The notes: generated by a model not told the origin, from the letters alone. A stretch of DNA of 64,000 nucleotides from Gymnopus androsaceus JB14 (GCA_009733575.1 ML769684.1:18621-82620), one strand, 5' to 3'; positions 1 through 11,820 are shown, counted from the first letter of the stretch. Translations and numbers: made by a program.

Positions 1-1463
1 TCCATCAACTTTGCCCTCAGTCATGAGATGTTGAAGATGTTCATTGTCTACTATTTGCTTACCGTTTTCGATCCAACAACCGTAGTAAACGATGGTTCTT
101 TCGATTTGATCGAAATCAACATTCCCGTTGGGACAATCCTCAATCCTCAAAGGCCAGCAGCGCTCTCCTGCAGAACCCATTTACTTGGTATTATAGGTTT
201 TTCTACTGAAGTAAATTCATTGAACTCATATTTCAACAAATCAGGTCGTGTTTTTGATGTTCTTGGTGCTTTGTTTGGTCAAAGGCAACCTAAGTACCTT
301 TCTGCAGCTGGCTTCAGGTAATTCACTGCATGATCATGAAGCATCTACTTGACTAACCTCGTTTTTCTGTAGTGACTCGCCTCATTTCTTCTACTCTGGC
401 TACGATGCGAACGGGGAGTGGTTCCAACTCTACCAGATTGGCTTTGGTGTATGCATCTTTTCCATCCTGCAACGATCCTGCTAATTTTCCTCTTAGGGTA
501 TTCCTGCTCGCCCCCACGGTGACGGACCAGATGGGCATTCTCTCTGGCCGAGCATGAAGTCGATTTCCAACGAATTCCTTGAAAGGTGAGTGTTCTTGAC
601 GCATTTTCATACAACTTACGAGCTTAGCTTGCCCGCTTTAAAGCCATCTTCCACTAAGAGTTGACAGGTATGAGACAGTTGCGGACTCTGGAGGAGAGGG
701 ACTATACAGAGGTGGAAATGCCATGAGGATTGACTATAGTTTCCTCGAGCCTGGAAATATATCTATTCATGACGATCGAAATTTCCTTTATCCTTGGGGA
801 GTTCATGGAGGTAAGCAATCTCACCGACGGTCAGGACGCGCGTTTGCTCACGGAGACTAGGAGGAACCGGTTCAAGGTCGCGTAAGACCCTTGTCAAATA
901 CTCTCTAGATAAAGCCAACCCCCCACGCATTCCCATTGGTTCAAAGGTAGATTTTGTTGCGGTAGGCATGGTTATTCTTCATCATACTAGCAGTTTTCAC
1001 TGTGCTTTCTCCAGGTTTCTGCAGGTGATACACTGGAATGGGTAACTTGGGGTGGTGGAGGCTGGTGAGTAGGCTGGAAAAACGGTTGAGCTGAGCCTAA
1101 CAGATACCTAGGGGGAATCCACTCATGAGAGACCCTGAAATCGTGGCCAAAGAAGTTCGACGACGTCTTGTGAAAGACCCTTCTCGCTACGGAGTCGTTC
1201 TGACACCATCTATTGACGTTGACGTTGCAGCCACAGAAGCTCTTCGTGCGCAGATGAGTGTCCAGCAAGCCGCCAAAGCCAGTGACTTGTTCAATCGAGG
1301 TGGTACGATAAAGGAACTACTTGAGCGCTACGAAGCGGAGACTGGCTTGCCTGCACCCAGGCTTCCCAGCACTCGTGTGCTGCGTGGGCCTATCTCCAAG
1401 ATGCCGCATATCCAAGCCTTGCACAGTAGGCGCGCGGAAGAGGATAAATCTTTATTAGCCTAA
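1..1463 (+). CDS. Hydantoinase B / 5-oxoprolinase C-terminal part (5' partial)
   Basis: This is the 3' end of a gene that begins before the window. The spliced protein matches the hydantoinase B (HyuB) half of ATP-dependent 5-oxoprolinase/N-methylhydantoinase, which opens cyclic amide rings such as 5-oxoproline in the cytosolic glutathione cycle. Seen in sequence: a segment reading DPTTVVNDGSFD then CRTHLLG; a block ARPHGDGPDGHSLWPS near 500-556, typical of the family; and WVTWGGGGWGNP near 1040-1120, the usual C-terminal glycine-rich signature. At least six short introns separate the exons, for example a GTATGC donor after the GFG codons near 450. The last exon runs 1110-1463 and ends in TAA. 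No frame break is visible. Whether the missing upstream part carries the HyuA half, as in full eukaryotic oxoprolinases, cannot be seen here. Confidence 0.85.
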
Positions 1464-1622
1464 GTATTGTGTAGAACTTGCCCTGTGTACAACCTGTATG
1501 TGATAGAACTATATTAGAGTAGAAAGGTCTAGACGCTCGTCGTAGCCAATAGCGTTCGTTGGCTTAGTTAATCCCGTAAATTCACGGCTTGCTCCGTCTT
1601 GCTCTTCTTCACCCATATTACG

Positions 1623-3128
1623 ATGCTCAGTCGCGTTCTGAAAAGCGCTGCGCGCAGCCAGGTAAATGGCAACTCGTATTTTTCATGTAGAGAAATTCTT
1701 ATACGTCTTTACAAGCGGGGTTTGCGCTCGTTCGCTACCACAACCAACTTGGCACCCTTTACCGAAATTTCCACTCTGTCAAATGGACTAACCGTCGCGA
1801 CAGAGTCTCATCCTCATGCTCAAACTGCTACCGTCGGTGTCTGGATAGATGCCGGGTCTCGAGCAGAGACTGACAAGACCAATGGAACTGCTCACTTCCT
1901 CGAACATATGGCATTCAAGGGTACTGGTCAACGGTCTCAACACGCTTTGGAACTCGAAGTAGAGAACATTGGTGCTCATTTGAATGCTTATACCTCCCGC
2001 GAGCAGACCGTCTACTACGCCAAAAGCTTCAGCAAAGACGTCCCTGTGGCCGTCAACATCATCAGTGACATTTTGCAAAATTCCAAATTAGAGACTGCAG
2101 CGATCGAGCGAGAGCGAGATGTCATTCTGCGAGAGCAGCAGGAGGTTGACAAGCAGATGGAGGAGGTTGTTTTTGATCACCTTCATGCTATTGCCTTCCA
2201 GGGTCAGCCTTTGGGTCGTACTATTCTCGGACCAAAGAAAAACATTCTCTCTATACAGCGAGACGACCTTGCTTCCTACATCAAAACCAACTATACCGCT
2301 GACCGTATGGTGCTTGTTGGTACTGGCGGCGTTGACCACCAATCGCTGGTCAAGCTCGCCGAGCAGCACTTTTCATCCCTCCCTGTCTCTCCCAACCCAC
2401 TTCCCCTCGGTCGTCTATCATCCGAGCGCAAACCAACTTTTGTAGGCTCGGAGGTGCGTGTTCGTGACGACGAAATGCCAACAGCCAACATCGCTATCGC
2501 TGTTGAAGGTGTCGGCTGGTCTTCGCCCGACTACTTCCCGATGATGGTCATGCAATCCATCTTTGGCAACTGGGACCGTTCTTTGGGCGCATCTCCTTTG
2601 CTCTCCTCGCGTCTGTCTCATATCGTCTCTTCCAACAACCTTGCCAACTCGTTCATGTCGTTTTCCACATCCTACTCTGACACTGGTCTTTGGGGTATTT
2701 ACATTGTCACCGAGAACCTGATGAACCTGGACGATGTCATGCACTTTACTCTCAAAGAGTGGACGAGAATGAGCATCGCTCCTACAGTGGTCGAAGTAGA
2801 GCGTGCCAAGAGTCAACTCAAGGCTGGCCTTTTGCTGAGCCTTGACGGAACCACGGCTGTCGCTGAAGACATTGGCCGACAGATCGTTACTAGTGGCCGG
2901 CGAATGACGCCCACTCAGATTGAGCATGCGGTGGATGCCGTTTCCGTTGAGGATATCAAGCGTGTTGCCCAGAAATATCTCTGGGACAAGGACGTGAGTG
3001 TTATTTGGTACTTATTAAAGTGTTTATCTAATAATTTCTTCCAGTTTGCTCTTGCCGCTGTTGGAAACGTTGAAGGATTGCTAGATTATAGTCGTATTCG
3101 TAATGACATGTCCTCGATGCTGTACTAG
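1623..3128 (+). CDS. MAS1: Mitochondrial processing peptidase beta subunit
   Basis: This is the M16 zinc metallopeptidase that removes matrix-targeting presequences, working as a heterodimer with MPP-alpha in mitochondria. The inverted zinc motif HFLEH lies near residue 73 of the spliced protein, followed by the ENIGAHLNAYTSREQTVYYAK block and a full-length C-terminal M16 half. Two introns, 1662-1715 (54 bp) and 2994-3044 (51 bp), are both multiples of three without stops, so unspliced reading remains open and would wrongly add 35 residues. I chose ATG 1623 rather than the in-frame ATG 1599 because it gives a compact Arg/Ser-rich presequence (MLSRVLKSAARS...). About 135 bp separate it from the upstream hydantoinase gene. 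It has no frame break, unlike several other genes in the window. Confidence 0.95.
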   Translation: MLSRVLKSAARSQVNGNSYFSCREILIRLYKRGLRSFATTTNLAPFTEISTLSNGLTVATESHPHAQTATVGVWIDAGSRAETDKTNGTAHFLEHMAFKGTGQRSQHALELEVENIGAHLNAYTSREQTVYYAKSFSKDVPVAVNIISDILQNSKLETAAIERERDVILREQQEVDKQMEEVVFDHLHAIAFQGQPLGRTILGPKKNILSIQRDDLASYIKTNYTADRMVLVGTGGVDHQSLVKLAEQHFSSLPVSPNPLPLGRLSSERKPTFVGSEVRVRDDEMPTANIAIAVEGVGWSSPDYFPMMVMQSIFGNWDRSLGASPLLSSRLSHIVSSNNLANSFMSFSTSYSDTGLWGIYIVTENLMNLDDVMHFTLKEWTRMSIAPTVVEVERAKSQLKAGLLLSLDGTTAVAEDIGRQIVTSGRRMTPTQIEHAVDAVSVEDIKRVAQKYLWDKDVSVIWYLLKCLSNNFFQFALAAVGNVEGLLDYSRIRNDMSSMLY

Positions 3129-3348
3129 ATGTAATAGGACTGTGTTGCAACGTATAGAAATAATATATGACGAGCAGTTTGAAGTTGGAGTGATGCACAC
3201 TACACTTAACTGTTTACAGTGTGGGAATTAAATCTTGTATCGTACCAGCACCTTCCTCGGCGCCCGGAATAATGTTCGACGAGAATCCCAGTGAGTGGCG
3301 GAGCATTTGAGCTAGATTTTTTCCTCTAAAACGTTCCAAGGCACTGTA

Positions 3349-5290
3349 ATGCAGCACGACAATCGTTCGGTGCCACATTTGCCCTCTGAGAGAGCTCCTG
3401 ATGGCGTACCTCCTCTTCCGAGCTACGATGCTGCTGTCGAATCCTTTTCAAATCTTTCTCTTAATGATCCTCGCAGAGAACCAATTCCACGCTCGACGTC
3501 GTCCATGTCTATGCGCTCCCTGCAGTCCATACAGCCTCCACAGCACCAGCGAATGATGGATCCATCCAGACATGCTAATGGCCTTCCTCCCGCTCCAAAT
3601 TACGCTCGCAGTAATGAGCCGCTTTCTCCTCGCAGAGATCCTTATTTCGAGGCTGACAGAAATACCATCTCATCTTACGATGAGTCGATTGCTTCACCAG
3701 ACAGTTTTCAGTCTGCTCAGTCTTGGGGGGCTGGTTACGGCCAACATCCTCCGCATCGTAACTGGACATCTCCAGCAGCTGGCTACGATCCGTATCTTTC
3801 TGCTGCATCCAATGTGCTAGGTATGACTCCTCCACCTGGTCAGGGTCAGCAGTATCCTCCGTCACACGGTTCCTATAACCACAATCCACAGTACCATCAG
3901 TTCGCAAACAGCCAGGTATCTCTTGGCTCTAATCATTCTGGCTCACATCCCGCCAGCAGTTCTTATCACACACCTTCCGTCGCGTCTTTTCCTACAAACA
4001 GTCGTGCTACCCTTCCTCCTATATCAGACACCGCATCCGAAATCGAGCCACGTCCCTCACTTGCCAGAGGCGAGTCCGTCCTACCCTCTTCTGTCAAGTC
4101 CAAGGCTGTCGACCTCACTACCCCTCCGTATACTAAACAGTATATTGATTCTTATCGCCAGCGTATCAAAGGGGATCCAGACCCTGAGGCTCACTTTCTC
4201 TACGCCAAATATCTCATTGACGCTGCCAGGAAGATCAGGACTAGCTCTAAAGACCAGCGCTCAGCGAAAAAGTACTCGGAATTACTTATCGGAGAGGCCT
4301 TGAAAGTCGTTCGAAGGTTGGCAACCCAGGGAGACGCCTACGCTGAAGCCCAGTTCTTCTTGGCAAACTGCTATGGAACAGGTGCTTTGGGGCTTCAGGT
4401 TGACCACGACCGAGCCTATCATCTCTATCTTCAGGCTGCCAAGCAGAATCACGCGGCTGCTTCATACCGTGTCGCTGTCTGTAATGAAATAGGTGCTGGT
4501 ACACGCAAAGAGCCTCCTCGTGCAGCCGCATTCTATCGTAAAGCAGCTTCATTAGGTGACACGGCTGCCATGTATAAACTCGGTATGATTCTCCTACAAG
4601 GGCTCCTCGGTGAAGCCAAAAACCCACGAGAAGCCGTCGGATGGTTACGGCGAGCGGCAGAACAAGCAGATGAGGAGAATCCACATGCGTTGCACGAGCT
4701 TGCGCTTTTACACGAGATGCCCAATTCTGGGCTGGTTCCCCACGACCCTCTACAAGCAAAGAATCTCTATACTCAGGCAGCACATCTTGGTTATACCCAG
4801 TCTCAGTACAAACTTGGGCAGTGTTACGAGTATGGGACCCTTACGTGTCCTGTCGACCCCCGACGGTCAATAGCATGGTACACCAAAGCTGCAGAAAAGG
4901 GAGATCCCGAAGCAGAACTCGCTCTCAGTGGATGGTATCTGACCGGAAGCGAGGGTGTCTTGAAGCAGAGCGATAACGAAGCCTATCTGTGGGCCCGACG
5001 AGCTGCCAACAAAGGATTGAGCAAAGCCGAGTATGCTGTGGGATACTATGCGGAAGTTGGTATAGGTATCAATCAAGATGTTGAATTTGCAAAACGATGG
5101 TATATGCGAGCTGCTGGTATGTGCAAATGCACACTCATTCTACATATTCCTTTACTGATTCTTTTCTTCAGCTCAAGGGAATAAGCGGGCGATGAACAGG
5201 CTGACCGAGATGAAGCGTATGGGCAATAAGCGAATGAATATCGCCCGTCCAACTCGTCAGCAGGCAAAGGATGAGTGTGTGATCTGCTAG
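3349..5290 (+). CDS. SKT5: SEL1-repeat chitin synthase activator (Skt5/Chs4-like) with CaaX end
   Basis: The protein has a long Ser/Pro/Gln-rich, low-complexity N-terminal half followed by a tandem array of SEL1-type helical repeats from about residue 260. Repeats read like AEAQFFLANCYGTGALG and AASYRVAVCNEIGAG. This is the architecture of Skt5/Chs4, which recruits and activates chitin synthase III at the bud neck or septum. One 55-bp intron at 5117-5171 joins the last repeat to a basic tail that ends CVIC and then TAG at 5288-5290. That is a CaaX prenylation box, also present in yeast Chs4, so membrane anchoring by a lipid is inferred. The 3' end faces the JmjC gene with only about 70 bp between stop codons. 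Other SEL1 proteins are possible, but the combination of disordered N-terminus and CaaX tail favours Skt5. Confidence 0.85.
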
Positions 5291-5359
5291 TATTGTCCAA
5301 ATATATCTTGCATCTATCCAACCGTTGAGTGAATTCCCAGCAAATAAATGACATTAACG

Positions 5360-7596
5360 CTAGTCTTTCCAAGTCCATACTTGTACTACTCGTTCAATCC
5401 GTTCCCGCTCTACTACTCCTTCGCCCTTTTGTCGCACTTTGGTAATCACATTAGTCCTACTGCTCATCTCAACTGCTGGTTCATTTTCAGCCTCCTCGTA
5501 ATTATCCCACTCTGTCCATTTGCCCAATTCTTCACGTTTCCGAAGATGCAAGGTTTTGGAATTCTTTTCCGCTTTCGTTTCCACTACAGTGTCCCATCCC
5601 CTTGGTCGAAAGTTTCTGAACTTGGGTGGACTACCAGATCGTGATCTTTTGCGCTTGTTTCCAATGCCATTTGTTGGAGCAGTATGCTCGTCCTCGCTCA
5701 AGTTACCGATCGCATGCCGGAGTCTCCAGGAAAGTTCTCTGGCCAATGCAGGACCATCCTTCACCCTGTCGTGAGGTATCTGTTCCTTCGCCTCCTTCTT
5801 GGCCTGAACTGATCCTCTTTCTAGCGCACGGGCTTCCGATAACAAAAAGTCAACCAGTGCTGTTAAAGAATCAAGAACTCTTGACGGCGGCTCATTCCCA
5901 CTCTTGAGATCTTTCATATATTTATCACCCACGTACCAACACAACCTACGAAGGCGTAGTCAGTACAACGTATAGAAAGTGTTCTACTTACAGTATCCTA
6001 CTCACTTTGTGAACATGGGGAATCGAAACTTTTTCGGAACCTGCGTCCGAATCTCAATGTCGTGCACTTTGAGCTCTGCTCATCGTCAGTCTTCGATATA
6101 CGCTGATTGAACGCTCAAACATACGAGTTGGAATGTTGTAAGAATGCAGAAAATTGCCGCCGAAAACCAAGGAGTCTTCAGGAGTATACTGCCACGATAG
6201 TATGAAGAACAGTTCTTAGAATTCAGAGCGGATTGCTCACCACAGCATGTATCCATCCCGTCGGGATAATCATTGTATTCCCTGCAGTCAAAGTCACCTT
6301 TACGACTTCATCGGCCAGGTCTCCTAGCCAGGTATTATACTGGATATCGGTTCCTGACCATCGTTCGTATGCTGCTAGATTGGCAGGTGTTGGTCTGATA
6401 AAGTAAAATACCTAAGTGTAATAGATTAGACGCGAATTCGGAGCGCAAGTAAAATCCATACTTTGGAGCCGTGCATAACATGATAATAGACAGAGGATCC
6501 CGCAAAGTCGATATGCCAATCCTACAGCCGAGAGCTCAGTTGTGTAGTCACTCGAGAGACGATTAAAAACTCACTGTCCATGCCCCCTGAACTCCCATCA
6601 AGCAATACAGCTGCACCTTTGGATATGCATGTCCCTTGCCTTTTCTTGTTGAAGGCCAAAAGTTCTCCACCCAATCAAGCTCTCTCACTAACCGTGGCGG
6701 AAGAATCCTGTCTGCGAGTAAAGTGCCCGAAACCTCCAAGGATATGACATTGAATATCTTGTCTCGCTGATGAGGCTCAAGATTGTAGTATTCGACCCAT
6801 TGTCCAACTGTCCAACCAGGAGCGTTTGACTGAGAGGCGACATCTGTAATGTTCCGTCGCGTAAGGCTTGGAGAGGAAAAAGAAGTAAACGAACCGATAA
6901 CCTCAATGGGATTTTTTTCGCCCGTCAATAAGCCAACCTCCTCCACACTTAGCTCCTCGGGCATTTTCATCCCCAATCCTTCCATACTTTCAATGATAAT
7001 TGGCTCCGTCATTGCACTCTCGTCCTCTTGTAACCATTCCAGCCCAACTTGACTACCTTCCATCTTGCGAAACTCGGCATCCTTTATTTCCTTGCCCTCC
7101 ATCATCTTGATAAACTTTTCCGGGTCAGAGTTCACTCCGGCTTCAATATTGGCATAGTTTTTGGTCAATCGCTTCCTGTCCGACTTGCGAGCAGGAGCTC
7201 GGAATGTGATGGCTCGTTTTCCCGTAGTGTCCATTGCCAAGCAGGATTTGCAGAACCTTTTTTTCGGCATTTGAATTAGATAAGTGAAGTGCTTCCGCCA
7301 ACATTTCCGCACCATTTATCAATTGTGTCGAGGTCAATACCTTCACCTGCACACCTCCAATGATACCAGACTTTACAGGCGCCGCACATTGCCCATTCCT
7401 CCTTCACTTCGTCGTCCAATTGGGCGATTGTTTCCGGAGTACACGCGGGACAACGGTCATCAGCAAGTTTGGTTTCAGGCTCGACATTCGAGTCGGTGGG
7501 TCCAGCCATCTCGACTTCTTGCTTAACAGCTTCATTCTCGGTGCCCTCCTCGGTAGATTCAGCACCATTGGCGCGTGAAGAGCGTCGAGTAGCCAT
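5360..7596 (-). CDS. JmjC histone demethylase with PHD finger (KDM2/JHDM1-type)
   Basis: The N-terminus carries a PHD finger. CPAC...[12 protein letters not shown] lies in the first exon and completes after an intron as WFCKSC. A linker of about 200 residues leads into a JmjC domain. The first two Fe(II) ligands are seen as HID in [20 protein letters not shown] near 6500, followed by [18 protein letters not shown], and the second histidine lies in [11 protein letters not shown] near 6240. This layout and wording match KDM2/JHDM1 demethylases, 2-oxoglutarate oxygenases that act on H3K36 in the nucleus. The C-terminal part is basic with a [10 protein letters not shown] patch that may be a nuclear signal. 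Several short introns lie between 5945 and 6565 and near 7290. ATG 7596 opens directly into [11 protein letters not shown]. The substrate is inferred from the family. Confidence 0.88.
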
Positions 7597-7734
7597 ACAA
7601 CGTGTTGGTTCACAAGAAAGAATTGTGGGAAACTTTGGCTCTAGATTTGTACATATAAAATACTTTGTTATTTACTTCTTCCGTTCTTCGTCGTTCAATG
7701 TCTATGTGTGTAATATTTACAGTTGCGACCCTAG

Positions 7735-9338
7735 TCACTGCTTCTCGCTGAGTTCCGCAACACCAGGCAGGACCTGCAGAAAAGTCAGCATGATATACTA
7801 CTTGACACTTACGGAAAGCACTTGCCTTGCCCTCCAAAAGCTCAAGACTCGCACCTCCACCCGTGCTGACATGGCTAAGCTTCTCTTCGCACTTATACTG
7901 GGCAGCCAACGTAGCAGTGTCACCACCGCCGACAATCACTACTGCGCCCTTGGAGGCAGCTTCGATGTTGGCATCAAGAAGATCCTTGGATCCAGCGGCG
8001 AATGCGGGAAATTCAAAGACGCCAGGAGGTCTAGGAAGGGTTTTGAGCCATAGATACGTTCGCGCTCGAGATGTACTTACCCGTTCCAAAGAATAGTTTT
8101 CGATTCTAGGACGGTTTGCTTGAACAGCTCCCGACTCTTGGGACCTACGTCAAGCCCCAGCCATCCATCAGGAATACCTTCTGCGTCAGTAGCGGTTCCG
8201 GACTGGGAAGAAATTAGACGGATAGATAGACAAAACAACTACCATCTCACCTTGGCGTCCTTGTCGAACTTGTCAGCAGTGATGTAGTCGACAGGGAAGA
8301 CGATTTTGACGTTGTTCTTTTTAGCCTTTTCCACGAGACCTTTGACCTTTTCAGATCCCGGGGCGTCGAAGAGAGAATTGCCGATCTGATAAAAGTAATC
8401 GATTACCATAGTTCCAAAGCCACAGAAAATCTCTTACAGCGACGTTTTCCAGTGTCTTTTTGAAAGTGAAGGCCATACCTCCACAGATGATGAGAGAGTC
8501 GACCTATCAAGCACTTTGAGTATACACTTTCAAGAAGAGAAAATGCAATTACTTTGTTAAGCATGTTCTCAATCAACTGAATCTTGTCCGAGACTTTGGC
8601 ACCACCGAGGATAGCGAGGAAAGGACGGTCAGGCTTCTCGAAGAGCTTTCGCAAAGAATTCGAGCTCCTTCTTGACGAGGAAACCAGCAGCTCTTTGCGG
8701 AAGCTTGACACCGACCATACTGGAATGAGCACGGTGGGCAGTACCGAATGCGTCATTGACATAGACGTCGCCGAGCTTGGTGAGTCCCTCGCGGAATTCT
8801 GCAACCTTGGCAGCATCTGCCTTGGTCTTTGAGCCATCCTTGTTCTTCACCGATCCTTCCTCCTCGATGTGGAATCGCAAGTTTTCAAGGAGAATGACGG
8901 ATCCAGTAGATGCAGAGGAGACAGCGTTTTCAACATCGGGACCAACACAGTCATTCAGGAAGATGACAGGCTTGCTGATGAGAGATTCAAGCTCTACGGC
9001 AACAGGCTTGAGAGAGAACTTTTCGACCACTTTGCCGATCAGGTCGTCCAAGATGGGACATTAACACAACAGCAGAAGCCCCTGGGTGTTGCGTCAGAGA
9101 GAAAACAAGAGTATCTAATCATTACAGACCATTCTCAAGAGCGTATTTGATAGTGGGCAAAGCAGCTACGATACGCTGTAAACTGGGATTAGAATACTTT
9201 GGCACATCGATAAGGACTTCGTACAGCAGGATTGGTGATTTTGCCGTCCTGAATAGGAACATTGAAGTCAACGCGAATGAGAACGCGTTTTCCTTTGAAA
9301 TCAAGGTCGGTAATGGACAGTTTGTTGGAGAGAGACAT
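7735..9338 (-). CDS. PGK1: Phosphoglycerate kinase (two apparent 1-nt frame breaks)
   Basis: This is the cytosolic glycolytic enzyme that transfers phosphate from 1,3-bisphosphoglycerate to ADP. The full family length is recognisable: [19 protein letters not shown] at the start (ATG complement 9336-9338), VDFNVP, the substrate loop [47 protein letters not shown], and the C-terminal nucleotide-binding [11 protein letters not shown] and [15 protein letters not shown]. The stop is complement 7735-7737. Six or so short introns interrupt it. Two places need one base skipped to stay in the conserved frame: after GRPD (base 9037) and between FFAKAL and EKPDRPF (base 8640). A TATA-like CCATATAAAA lies at complement 9371-9380. 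The gene is divergent from the RGG gene with 99 bp between ATGs. An essential single-copy enzyme should not be broken, so sequence error is the likely cause. Confidence 0.93.
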
Positions 9339-9437
9339 GGTAGTTGAACTTGAAGAGAAAACCAAATAATTTTATATGGATCTCAAGGCCTGGGTAAGCC
9401 TTACCTAACCGTGCTTCTCGACTTGTTCTATACCTCG
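9339..9437. promoter_or_regulatory. 99-bp bidirectional gap, PGK1 and RGG gene
   Basis: The region contains the PGK TATA-like box. The RGG gene has no visible TATA on its own strand. Confidence 0.5.
9371..9380 (-). promoter_or_regulatory. TATA-like box of PGK1
   Basis: CCATATAAAA on the minus strand sits about 33 bp before the PGK start codon, followed by a pyrimidine-rich stretch. Such an arrangement is usual for highly expressed fungal glycolytic genes. The assignment rests on position and consensus only. Confidence 0.45.
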
Positions 9438-10310
9438 ATGGACAATCCTTCTGTAGAGAATTCTCTCCATCTCGACTTTAATAGCAGTCTCAATCTAGAC
9501 GATTCCAAAAATGCAGACGCGGCAGCTCCAGTTCCAGCCACTTCTTCCGAGGAAACTCCTGCTGCTCAATCACCGTCCTCAGAGAAAGGTCCAGAAGCTG
9601 CAGCCTCTGATTCCAGGGATCGCAAAAAGCCATATGTAAACCCAGAACGCGTCAAAACGGGAGGTTCTCAACGAGTGAGTGGCTACAATTCTCAATCTTC
9701 ATCCCTACTTATTATACAATATAGGACAAACTAAGTGAAGAAGAATTGACGGAACGTATGGAACGTATCCGACAACAGAATGAGAAGATTAAGCAGCGCA
9801 GAGTAGTGCGTCTATTCTGCTCTTTACCTATCTAATAAATCTGATGAATCCTAGGACGTACAAGCTGACGAGGATGCCTTCCGAAAGACACAAGAAGTCG
9901 AAAAAGCCAAACTTGCGCGAAATCGTAAAGTACAGGAATCCGTCGACACTGCTCGTGAGCAGAACGCGAAACGGAAGATGGAAAAGGTTCAGAGTCGAGA
10001 ATGGGATTCGGGCAAGCCTTCTGCTGCAGATTGGAAGGCTCGCAACCAATCTACACCAACAACTCCATCGAAGGAACCACAGGACAGTGACAGTTCATCT
10101 TTGGCAACGAGTCAATGGGCTAGAGGCGGGAGTCCAGGCAGGGGTTCAAGTAGAGGTCGTGGCAGAGGAAGAGGTAGCACTCCAAGAAGGGGAGGAGCAC
10201 CGACCAGTCCTTCTAAAGAGGTTTCTGAACCCTCTTTGACAGAAACTACTTCAGAGTCGAATACGTTGGATCCGTGGACGAAAGACGATCCCCCTGCGAC
10301 ATCATGGTAG
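9438..10310 (+). CDS. RGG-rich coiled-coil protein of unknown function
   Basis: I do not recognise a named family. The spliced product starts MDNPSVENSLHLDFN and has an acidic, Ser/Ala/Pro-rich N-terminus. It then has a strongly charged helical stretch (LSEEELTERMERIRQQNEKI, then DEDAFRKTQEVEKAKLARNR) likely to form a coiled coil. It ends in an RGG/RG-rich tail (SPGRGSSRGRGRGRGSTPRRGG) followed by PWTKDDPPATSW. Two short introns (about 9675-9723 and 9806-9853) separate the exons. RGG tails commonly bind RNA and are arginine-methylated, so a role in RNA metabolism or translation is plausible but inferred. ATG 9438 was preferred to in-frame ATG 9411 because it gives a conserved-looking N-terminus. 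It shares its upstream region with PGK. Confidence 0.7.
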
Positions 10311-10368
10311 AGAAATTATAACTAGTTGTATTTATATAATGCTGTAACGAACTTGAATCTCTACATCC

Positions 10369-11820
10369 ATGACTATCATGTCCAAACTCTCCAAACCTCC
10401 TACGTTCAAGCCATTCAAGCTTGCGCTCATTCAACTGGGTAATATCGGTGCTGACAAGAGCGCAAACCTCAAGCATGCACATGAAATGGTCATGAAAGCT
10501 GCCTCTGCAAAACCTGATCTGATCGTACTTCCAGCAAGTTGTTTCTTGTTCATCAGCACATTCTATTGTTTATAACCTATCAGGAATGCTTCAATTCACC
10601 GTACGGACACGTTCACTTTCCAGTTTATGCAGAGAAGGTTGGCTTCACCCCCGGAGAACCTTATGACGTCGAAAGGACCGAAAGCGAATCAGTAAAGATG
10701 CTTTCTTCCGTGGCGAAAGGAATGCAAGACTTGGTTAATCGGGGGTAAGTAGTTGCGCAATCTCGGTGCCACGTTCGATATCGAGCCCTACAGGCTCCAT
10801 TCCTGAGCGCGATCCCAAATCTGACAACGTATACAATACCTGCACGGTTTATAATCCCCAAGGTCAGTCGCTTCCAAGTAGGCAACTCTTATCATTGAAC
10901 TTTTGTAGGAGAACTTGTGGCGCATCATCGTAAAGTTCACTTATTTGATATTGACATTCCGGGGAAAATTAAATTCAAAGTAAGTCCACGGTAAACGAGA
11001 TATTGTACGCACTGCGTACCATTCTACCTAGGAGAGCGAAACTTTGACTGGAGGCAGCACACTCAACTTTTTCGACACAGGTAGGTATATCCTCGCTCAT
11101 TTGACAGCATCTCTAATCCTATCTTTAGAGTTTGCTAGGATTGGTCTAGGGATCTGCTACGACATTAGGTTCGTCGTCTGAATTCCCTCGAATTCCCTCA
11201 CCTTATCATATAGAACAGGTTTCCCGAGTTGGCTATGATCTCAGCTCGTCAAGGTAAGGGATATTCTATGCTCTACTACAACGCTCACTGTGTACAGGGT
11301 GCCATGTTCTCATTTACCCCGGTGCATTCAATATGACCACTGGACCTATGCACTGGGAGTTGTTACAGCGCGCGCGGTAAGTAATACGCTGCACTCATGG
11401 CTGTGTCCACTAACGACAATTTACAGAGCCAACGACAATCAAGTTTTCTTCTCCATGTGCAGTCCTGCTCGAGATCTGACTGCAGGATACCATGCAGTTT
11501 GTTTAACCTTTTATAACGATTCATGGTGCTAATCGAGTGATCTAGTGGGGCCACTCTCTGGTTGCTGACCCGTTGTAAGTCCAATTTCTTGTTGTCGAAT
11601 ATTCTCTTACCGTTTTGTTCAGGGGAAAGGTGCTTTGCGAAGCAAAGGAGGACGAAGAGATTTTATACACTGATATTGGTACGAATCACTTTCATCTCTT
11701 GTTCTAGTCTTTCTGACCTGTGCTGGTGGTACAGATCCAAACGTGTTCCATGAGGCTCGGACAGGAATACCGGTCACAACCCAGCGCCGATTTGATGTTT
11801 ACCCTGATGTTAGTAAATAA
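10369..11820 (+). CDS. NIT2: Nit2-like omega-amidase (nitrilase superfamily)
   Basis: The gene is spread over about eleven small exons. The spliced protein has the nitrilase-fold catalytic Glu-Lys-Cys triad in its usual settings: FKLALIQL...[13 protein letters not shown] (first exon pair), [16 protein letters not shown] near 10925-10970 (Lys) and [15 protein letters not shown] near 11146-11232 (Cys). The family signature [20 protein letters not shown] follows. Omega-amidase hydrolyses 2-oxoglutaramate and 2-oxosuccinamate, a repair and salvage step of glutamine transamination in cytosol or mitochondria. The C-terminus ends [11 protein letters not shown] and the stop is 11818-11820. No frame break is visible. 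A second in-frame ATG at 10378 gives MSKLSKPP and may be the real start. Other nitrilase branches are less likely given the match around the cysteine. Confidence 0.9.

Noticed and set aside
2418..2927. Antisense open frame opposite MPP-beta
   Set aside because: Shadow of the sense codon bias; no splice signals or similarity support it.
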